From JAAYTY01 sp964569245 (GTDB lineage: Bacteria > Fermentibacterota > Fermentibacteria > Fermentibacterales > Fermentibacteraceae), in the NCBI GenBank assembly GCA_964569245.1, contig CAZMTK010000009.1, forward strand, positions 43,254-107,253: a stretch of 64,000 nucleotides of DNA, read 5' to 3'. The notes under the pieces were generated by a model that did no database searches, was not told where the DNA came from, and saw only the letters and a list, made by a program, of their open reading frames with translations. Of the stretch, positions 58,898 through 64,000 are shown piece by piece. The position numbers and the translations under genes are program-made. Numbering within the stretch: the stretch's first letter is position 1; each line of letters begins with the position of its first letter.

Positions 58898-60058
58898 CTA
58901 CTTCTCCCTGGAGGCTGTCTCCCTTATGAGGGCCGAGGCTATTACATTGCGCTGTATCTGGTTCGTGCCTTCGTAAATCTGGGTGATCTTGGCGTCGCGC
59001 ATCATCTTCTCGACGGGGTACTCCTTCATGTACCCGTAGCCGCCGAGTATCTGGACGGCGTCTGTGGTCACCCGCATCGCCACGTCGCTGGCGAACACCT
59101 TCGCCATCGCGGCCTCCTTCTCGAACTTCTTCGCGCCTCCGTCTATCATCCGGGCAACGCAGTAGACCAGAGCGCGCGCAGCCTCGATCTGCGTAGCCAT
59201 GTCGGCCAGCATGAACTGGATGCCCTGGAAGGAGTCAATCCTCTGGCCGAACTGCCTGCGCTGGGACGCATACGACATCGCCTCGTCGAGAGCGCCCTGG
59301 GCGATGCCGACCGCCTGGGCGGCGACGCCGGGCCTGGAGTTGTCGAGAGTCTTCATGGCTACCATGAAGCCGGTGCCCTCGCGTCCGATGAGGTTGTCTG
59401 CCGGGACTCGGCAGTCCTCGAAGATGAGCTCGCGCGTGGCGGAGGCGCGGATGCCCATCTTGTCCTCCTTCTTTCCATACGAGAATCCGGGAGTCCCATC
59501 CTCCACGATCAGCGCCGACGCTCCCCTCGGCCCCCGGTCAGGGTCCGTCAGCGCGATGACTGTGTAGATCTTCGCCTCGCCGCCGTTCGTTATCCACTGC
59601 TTGGTGCCGTTCAGGACATAGGAGTCCCCGTCGCGGATGGCCTTCGTCCGTATCCCTCCCGCATCGCTTCCAGCATCCGGCTCCGTGAGAGCGAATGCGG
59701 CGAGCTTCCTTCCGTCCGCCAGGTCAGGCAGGAACCGCTTCTTCTGCTCCTCGCTCCCCGAGAGAAGAATCGGCATGGCACCTAGAGCGTTGGCTGCGTA
59801 TGTGGTAGCTACGCCCGCGCAGACCCTGCTCAGCTCCTCGGCGGCGACGCAGAGAGCGAGGGTGCCCAGACCGAGGCCGCCGTAAGCCTCGGGTATGTAT
59901 ATGCGGAACATGTCGCTGTCCGCGAGCACCTTCATGATCTCCGTCGGGAAGCGGTTCTCCCTGTCGAGCTCCTCGCGCACGGGTCTTATGTGTTTCCGGC
60001 CGATATCGGCACAGAGGTCCCTGATCGCCAGGACGTCTTCCGGCAGATGGTAGTCCAT
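58898..60058 (-). CDS. Acyl-CoA dehydrogenase
   Basis: 386 residues from ATG 60058, adjacent to the rnc stop. Short-chain type: 'AFALTEPDAGSDAGGIRTKA', 'NGTKQWITNGGEA', 'GIRASATRELIFEDCRVPADNLIG' and catalytic base in 'IYEGTNQIQRNVIA' (Glu). Binds FAD and transfers electrons to Etf. It oxidises acyl-CoA or, coupled with Etf bifurcation, reduces enoyl-CoA (Bcd-like). Its place after fabF and rnc in the fab operon is unusual and suggests that it serves lipid synthesis or shares regulation with it. Confidence 0.95.
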   Translation of the reverse strand: MDYHLPEDVLAIRDLCADIGRKHIRPVREELDRENRFPTEIMKVLADSDMFRIYIPEAYGGLGLGTLALCVAAEELSRVCAGVATTYAANALGAMPILLSGSEEQKKRFLPDLADGRKLAAFALTEPDAGSDAGGIRTKAIRDGDSYVLNGTKQWITNGGEAKIYTVIALTDPDRGPRGASALIVEDGTPGFSYGKKEDKMGIRASATRELIFEDCRVPADNLIGREGTGFMVAMKTLDNSRPGVAAQAVGIAQGALDEAMSYASQRRQFGQRIDSFQGIQFMLADMATQIEAARALVYCVARMIDGGAKKFEKEAAMAKVFASDVAMRVTTDAVQILGGYGYMKEYPVEKMMRDAKITQIYEGTNQIQRNVIASALIRETASREK

Positions 60059-60059
60059 C

Positions 60060-60797
60060 TCACTCCTCGCTTTCCAGAGCCTCGAGGGCTTCGGCTGCAG
60101 CCGCCTGCTGCGCTTCCTTCTTGCTTCGCCCGCTGGCAGGGCCGAATGACATTCCGGCGATCTCCACGCGGGAGACGAATACGGGCTCGTGATCGGAGCC
60201 GCCGGCCCGCTCCGAGAGGTAGCAGGGCAGCCCCAGGGACATGCCCTGGCAGAGCTCCTGCAGCCTGCTGCAGGCGTCCATGGGAGGGCTGCCCTCCATG
60301 GCATCGCTCGAGAGCAAGCCGAGTACGGTTCTCTCGACCGCCCTGCCGGCGGCCTCCAGGTTCCCGCCCGTGTCGGTGAAGACGGCCCCGATCAGCGCCT
60401 CCAGCACGCCGGCAACGACGGAATCGGGAACGACTCCGCCCGCGGCGGCGCCGCCCAGGGTGGCGAAATCCATCATGCCCGATGCCCGCCCGGCCAGGGC
60501 CAGCGCCTTCTCGGAGACGAGCGCAGCCTTGCGCCTGGTCAGCGCCCCCTCGTCGTCGCAGGGATGGAGCGTCATGAGACGATCCCTCACGACAAGTTCG
60601 AGCACTGAGTCTCCGAGGAACTCGAGCCTGCCTGACTCTCTGCCGGACTGCCGGGCGGACCCGCGGGCAAGGGCGGCCTTCAGCAGCTCGCGGTCCAGGA
60701 AGGTGTGTCCGAGGATACCCTCGACGCCTCCGGCAGAACCTCCGGACCGCTCTGTCTTCCTCTCCTCGGAGCCTAGGCGCGGCCTATCGCCAGGCAT
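60060..60797 (-). CDS. rnc: Ribonuclease III
   Basis: 245 residues from ATG 60797, which lies 25 bases inside the end of fabF; no other start codon exists before the conserved region. Signature 'GRLEFLGDSVLELVVRDRL' (residues about 50-68) with the catalytic acidic residues, 'GVLEALIGAVFTDTGG' (second acidic site), then a dsRNA-binding domain ('PMDACSRLQELCQGMSLGLPCYLSE' ... 'SKKEAQQAAAAEALEALE'). Cleaves double-stranded RNA, including rRNA precursor. The fab-rnc neighbourhood is classical (acpP-fabF-rnc). Confidence 0.96.
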   Translation of the reverse strand: MPGDRPRLGSEERKTERSGGSAGGVEGILGHTFLDRELLKAALARGSARQSGRESGRLEFLGDSVLELVVRDRLMTLHPCDDEGALTRRKAALVSEKALALAGRASGMMDFATLGGAAAGGVVPDSVVAGVLEALIGAVFTDTGGNLEAAGRAVERTVLGLLSSDAMEGSPPMDACSRLQELCQGMSLGLPCYLSERAGGSDHEPVFVSRVEIAGMSFGPASGRSKKEAQQAAAAEALEALESEE

Positions 60798-62011
60798 ACG
60801 TTGTGCCCGCCGAAGCCGAAGGAGTTGCTGAGGGCGATGTTTATGCGGGCCTGCCTGGCGACCTTCGGGACGTAGTCCAGGTCGCACAGCGGATCCGGGT
60901 TCTCCAGCGTCGCCGTGGGCGGAACTACTCCCTCTCTGATGGCAAGCACGGAGAGGATCATCTCCATCGAGCCGGCTGCGCCCAGCATGTGGCCGGTCAC
61001 GGATTTCGTGGAGGAGACCATGATTCGCCTGGCCCGGCTCTCGCCCAGGGCAGTCTTTATGGCTGCGGTCTCTCCGGTGTCGTTCAGCTCGGTCGAGGTG
61101 CCGTGGGCGTTCACGTAGTCCACCTGCTCCGGAGCGATGCCCGCGTCCTTCATGGCTTCGGTCATCGCCCTCGCAGAGCCCTCTCCGCCCTCGGCCGGGG
61201 CTGTGATGTGGAACGCGTCGCAGGTCATGCCCGCCCCGAGCAGCTCGGCGAGTATGGGCGCCCCTCGCCTCGCAGCGTGCTCGTACTCCTCGAGCACCAC
61301 GATGGCGGCGCCCTCGGCCATTACGAAACCATCCCTGTCCCTGTCGAAGGGTCTCGAGGCGGTCTTCGGATCGTCGTTCCTGGTGGAAAGGGCCTTCAAC
61401 GCGCAGAACCCTCCGAGGCCCATCATCGTGATCGGCGCCTCTGCCCCGCCGGCCAGGATGGCGTCAGCGCGTCCGAGGCGGATGCAGTCCATTGCGGCCG
61501 CGATGGCGTGCCCGCTGGTGGCGCAGGCCGTCACGGTGGCGAAGTTGACGCCCTTGGCGTTGAGCTCGATCGCAACCCTCCCGCTGGCCATGTTGCCGAT
61601 CATCATGGGGCAGAAGAAGGGGCTTATCCTGTCCGGTCCCTTCTCGAGGGCCTTTATGTGCTCGGCCTCCCAGGTCGTGATTCCCCCTATCCCCGTTCCG
61701 ATGATCACGCCGAGGCGGGTGGGGTCCATGCCGCTGTCCTTCAGACCCGAAGACTCGAACGCCTCGCTTGAGGCGATCAGGGCGAACTGGGTGTATCTGT
61801 CGGTGCGAGCGGCGAGCTTCCGGTCCATGTACTTCCCGGGGTCGAACCCCCAGACCTCCCCGGCAATGCGGGTGGTGAATGGCTCGGGATCGATCAGGGT
61901 GATCCTGCCGAGCCCGCTCTTGCCGGCCACGGCGCTAGACCAGCACTCGGCAACGTTCAGGCCTATCGGCGCGATGGCGCCCATGCCGGTGACTACGACA
62001 CGCCTCTTCAC
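60773..62011 (-). CDS. fabF: Beta-ketoacyl-ACP synthase II
   Basis: 412 residues from GTG 62011 (GAGGA 7 bases upstream). Cys163 in 'TVTACATSGHAI', His in 'NAHGTST' and 'SVTGHMLGAAGSMEMILSV' form the Cys-His-His triad of elongating condensing enzymes. It extends acyl-ACP with malonyl-ACP. The frame further upstream is open but family alignment begins at 'VKRRVVVTGMG', so the GTG is preferred. Confidence 0.97.
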   Translation of the reverse strand: MKRRVVVTGMGAIAPIGLNVAECWSSAVAGKSGLGRITLIDPEPFTTRIAGEVWGFDPGKYMDRKLAARTDRYTQFALIASSEAFESSGLKDSGMDPTRLGVIIGTGIGGITTWEAEHIKALEKGPDRISPFFCPMMIGNMASGRVAIELNAKGVNFATVTACATSGHAIAAAMDCIRLGRADAILAGGAEAPITMMGLGGFCALKALSTRNDDPKTASRPFDRDRDGFVMAEGAAIVVLEEYEHAARRGAPILAELLGAGMTCDAFHITAPAEGGEGSARAMTEAMKDAGIAPEQVDYVNAHGTSTELNDTGETAAIKTALGESRARRIMVSSTKSVTGHMLGAAGSMEMILSVLAIREGVVPPTATLENPDPLCDLDYVPKVARQARINIALSNSFGFGGHNVCLAIGRA

Positions 62012-62057
62012 GTTGTCAGTCCTCGCTTCTGCAGCGTCGCTGCCGGCTGCGGTGGCT

Positions 62058-62297
62058 CTACTCTCCCGCCCCGTGGTTCTTGAGGTAGGTGATAACGTCA
62101 CCGACCGTCTTGAGGCTGGAGGAGTCCTCGTCGGATATCTTGAGCTTGAAGGAGTCCTCGAAGTCCATCATCAGCTCCACGAGGTCGAGCGAGTCGGCCC
62201 CGAGATCTGTCTGGAAGCCTGCCTCCGGGGTGACTTCCTCCGGCTTCACGCCCAGCTTGTTCACGATGATCTCGGTAACGCGGCTCTCCAGGGACAT
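62058..62297 (-). CDS. acpP: Acyl carrier protein
   Basis: 79 residues from ATG 62297 (GAGAGGAGC upstream). Phosphopantetheine serine S36 in 'GADSLDLVELMM'. Typical acidic four-helix ACP. The acyl group is carried on the prosthetic arm between FabH, FabG and FabF. Confidence 0.97.
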   Translation of the reverse strand: MSLESRVTEIIVNKLGVKPEEVTPEAGFQTDLGADSLDLVELMMDFEDSFKLKISDEDSSSLKTVGDVITYLKNHGAGE

Positions 62298-62308
62298 GGC
62301 TGCTCCTC

Positions 62309-63031
62309 TCAGGTTGACATTCCTCCGTCTATCGGTATCACCACTCCGGTCAGGTAAGATGCTCCGTCACCGAGCAGGAAGGCAACGACCTCGGCAACGT
62401 CCTCGGGGCGGCCCATCCTGGCGAGGGGGATCCGCGCTGCGTATCCCTGGCGGACGTCCTCTGGAAGGGTCTTCGTCATCTCAGTCTCGATGAAGCCCGG
62501 GGCCACTGCGTTCACCCGCACTCCGCGAGAAGCGAGCTCTCTCGCGAGGCTCCTGGTGAAGCCCAGGAGGCCCGCCTTGCTCGCGGAATAGTTGGCCTGG
62601 CCGGCGCTCCCGATCATCGCGACCACCGAGCTCACGTTGACGATCGATCCGCTCCTCTGCCTCATCATGATCTTGGCCACTGCCCTGGTCACCAGGAAAG
62701 CGCCTGTGAGGTTCACTCCCAGCACCCTGTTCCAGGAGTCGAGATCCATGCGCATGATGAGGGCGTCCCTGGTGATGCCGGCGTTGTTGACGAGCCCGTG
62801 TATCCCGTTCGCCTCGGTGGAGATCCTCTCAACGGCCGAGTTGACGGCCGCCTCGTCGGTGACATCGAGATGGTACGGCCTGAAGCCCGGGCCCAGACTC
62901 TCCGCAGCCTTCGCGAGCTCAGCCTCCAGCATGTCGCAGCCGGCCACCATCCACCCCTGCTCCACGAGCCTGGCGGAAATCGCGAGCCCGATTCCCCTTC
63001 CAGCACCGGTGACCAGCGCTGTTCTGCCCAT
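62309..63031 (-). CDS. fabG: 3-oxoacyl-ACP reductase
   Basis: 240 residues from ATG 63031. Short-chain dehydrogenase: 'TALVTGAGRGIGLAI' (NADPH site), 'NNAGITRD', catalytic Ser in 'NVSSVVAMIGSAGQ', Tyr and Lys in 'NYSASKAG'. Matches FabG of the fatty-acid cycle by context and motifs. Confidence 0.95.
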   Translation of the reverse strand: MGRTALVTGAGRGIGLAISARLVEQGWMVAGCDMLEAELAKAAESLGPGFRPYHLDVTDEAAVNSAVERISTEANGIHGLVNNAGITRDALIMRMDLDSWNRVLGVNLTGAFLVTRAVAKIMMRQRSGSIVNVSSVVAMIGSAGQANYSASKAGLLGFTRSLARELASRGVRVNAVAPGFIETEMTKTLPEDVRQGYAARIPLARMGRPEDVAEVVAFLLGDGASYLTGVVIPIDGGMST

Positions 63032-63051
63032 GCCCGATCCCCTCCCCCCGG

Positions 63052-64000
63052 CTACCACCTGACTACCATCCCGCCCCACGTCATTCCCGCCCCGAACGCA
63101 GCGAGGACCACGTTCTTGGGCGAGGCCACGAGACCTGACCTCAGGGCCTCGTCGAGAGCGATCGGAATCGATGCCGCCGACGTGTTCCCGTACCTGTCTA
63201 TGTTGACATAGACCTGCTCGGGCCTGAGACCGAGGGCGCGCGCGGTGGCGTCGATGATCCGCCAGTTCGCCTGGTGCGAGATGAGGAGGTCCACCTCGCT
63301 CTTCTGCATGCCCTCCCCCTCGAGAGCCAGGAGGCACGAGTCCCTCATCGCCCTTACCGCGTGCTTGAAGGTCTCGGACCCGTTCATCCAGATCGTGTGC
63401 TTGTGCGCCTCGACGGTCTCGCAGGTGGCCGGTTCGCGCGAGCCGCCGGCAGGCTGGATGAGGAGGTCGCTAATTGTCCCGTCGCTCCCCCAGTGGAAGC
63501 TGCCGAGCCTGCCTCCCGGACCTCGTGAGGATATCGCGACAGCTCCGGCGCCGTCGCCGAAGAGAATGCAGCTGGTCCTGTCGCTCCAGTTGGTGATCTT
63601 TGTGAGGCATTCCGCGCCGATGACGAGGATCCTGTCGAAGAGCCCCGACTGGATGAAGGCTTTCGCCTGTATGAGACCGTACACGAAGCCGGTGCAGCCC
63701 GCCTCGAAATCCCAGGCCGGAACCTTGTCCAGACCGAGCCTCGTCGAGACGAGGCAGGCGGTGGACGGGAACGCATGATCGGGCGTGACAGTGCCGATTA
63801 TCACCGCCTGCACGTCAGAGGGTCTCCAGCCGGCGGACTCCATAGCCTGCCTCGAAGCCTCCAGTGCCAGGTCTGAAGTAGCGGTCCTGTCGTCTGTGAT
63901 GTGCCGGGTCCTGATTCCGGTGCGCTCGACGATCCACTGGTCGGTGGTGTCGACCATCTTCTCTAGGTCGGCATTCGTGAGGATCTTATCGGGAACGCAG
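63052..64000 (-). CDS. fabH: Beta-ketoacyl-ACP synthase III, N-terminus cut by window edge
   Basis: The frame stays open to base 64000. Upstream of the internal ATG at 63957 it reads 'CVPDKILTNADLEKMVDTTDQWIVERTGIRTRH', the usual FabH opening, so the true start lies outside. Cys in 'DFEAGCTGFVYGL', His in 'LLISHQANWRIIDATARALG' and Asn in 'NIDRYGNTSAASIPIALDEA' complete the Cys-His-Asn triad. Starts fatty-acid synthesis from acyl-CoA and malonyl-ACP. First visible gene of the fab operon. Confidence 0.96.
   Translation of the reverse strand, partial: CVPDKILTNADLEKMVDTTDQWIVERTGIRTRHITDDRTATSDLALEASRQAMESAGWRPSDVQAVIIGTVTPDHAFPSTACLVSTRLGLDKVPAWDFEAGCTGFVYGLIQAKAFIQSGLFDRILVIGAECLTKITNWSDRTSCILFGDGAGAVAISSRGPGGRLGSFHWGSDGTISDLLIQPAGGSREPATCETVEAHKHTIWMNGSETFKHAVRAMRDSCLLALEGEGMQKSEVDLLISHQANWRIIDATARALGLRPEQVYVNIDRYGNTSAASIPIALDEALRSGLVASPKNVVLAAFGAGMTWGGMVVRW

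Overview
The window is high-GC bacterial DNA, coding-dense on both strands and organised in short operons. Several traits point to a lineage of the Fibrobacterota-Chlorobiota-Bacteroidota (FCB) neighbourhood, possibly a Fermentibacteria- or Eisenbacteria-like phylum. At least five secreted proteins end in an Ig-like tail with the pattern 'YD(M/L)xGR...GVYxxR', as in type IX-like secretion. Carbamoyl-phosphate synthase large chain opens with 'GSGGLRIGQAGEFDYSGSQ', a form I associate with Bacteroidota and eukaryotes. Beta-barrel proteins and lipoproteins are abundant. The phylum is an inference; no rRNA is present.

Layout. 1-12122: mostly minus strand. It holds a PP2C-type phosphatase running off the left edge, a tRNA-Ala, a TPR protein, a tRNA-Ser, then (plus strand) an Omp28-like thioredoxin-fold protein whose redox motif reads UGA-Ser-Gly-Cys, a strong selenoprotein candidate. 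Next come radical SAM, Maf, D-Tyr-tRNA deacylase and a run of exported proteins (lipoproteins, a beta-barrel, a subtilisin). 12263-28656: a TPR/PEGA/TonB-C protein, an S9 peptidase, ADP-ribosylglycohydrolase, a GH18-like protein, an MBL hydrolase, a desulforedoxin-like miniprotein, a nucleotidyltransferase, a pseudopilin, a papain-like C1 peptidase and a GIY-YIG protein. 28799-36639: carAB, a small barrel and a TldD/PmbA pair. 36790-42131: a frameshifted secreted gene, a gingipain-like C25 peptidase, a sodium symporter and an outer-membrane porin. 42642-49084: an M16C (PreP-type) peptidase coupled to pyrE, convergent with an MtfA-type peptidase, a membrane protein and a CYTH enzyme. 49143-49479: tRNA-Ser(UGA) followed by an 85-bp repeat that duplicates the tRNA 3' end. 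49668-54577: a GroES-like protein, a GGDEF-ATPase-TPR protein and a RAYT-type insertion element. 54598-64000: small lipoproteins, a PHP-domain protein and one long minus-strand operon fabH-fabG-acpP-fabF-rnc-acyl-CoA dehydrogenase-etfB-etfA.

How it fits together. Fatty-acid synthesis sits in the same transcription unit as an acyl-CoA dehydrogenase and a ferredoxin-fused electron-transfer flavoprotein. No enoyl-ACP reductase gene is visible in the part of the operon inside the window. Pyrimidine synthesis is represented by carAB and pyrE in separate places. The secreted peptidases (S8, S9, C1, C25) and GH18 protein, together with barrels and transporters, suggest a peptide-scavenging heterotroph. 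Most notable for follow-up are the UGA-containing redox protein, the tRNA-derived hairpin repeat, and the fab/acd/etf operon.
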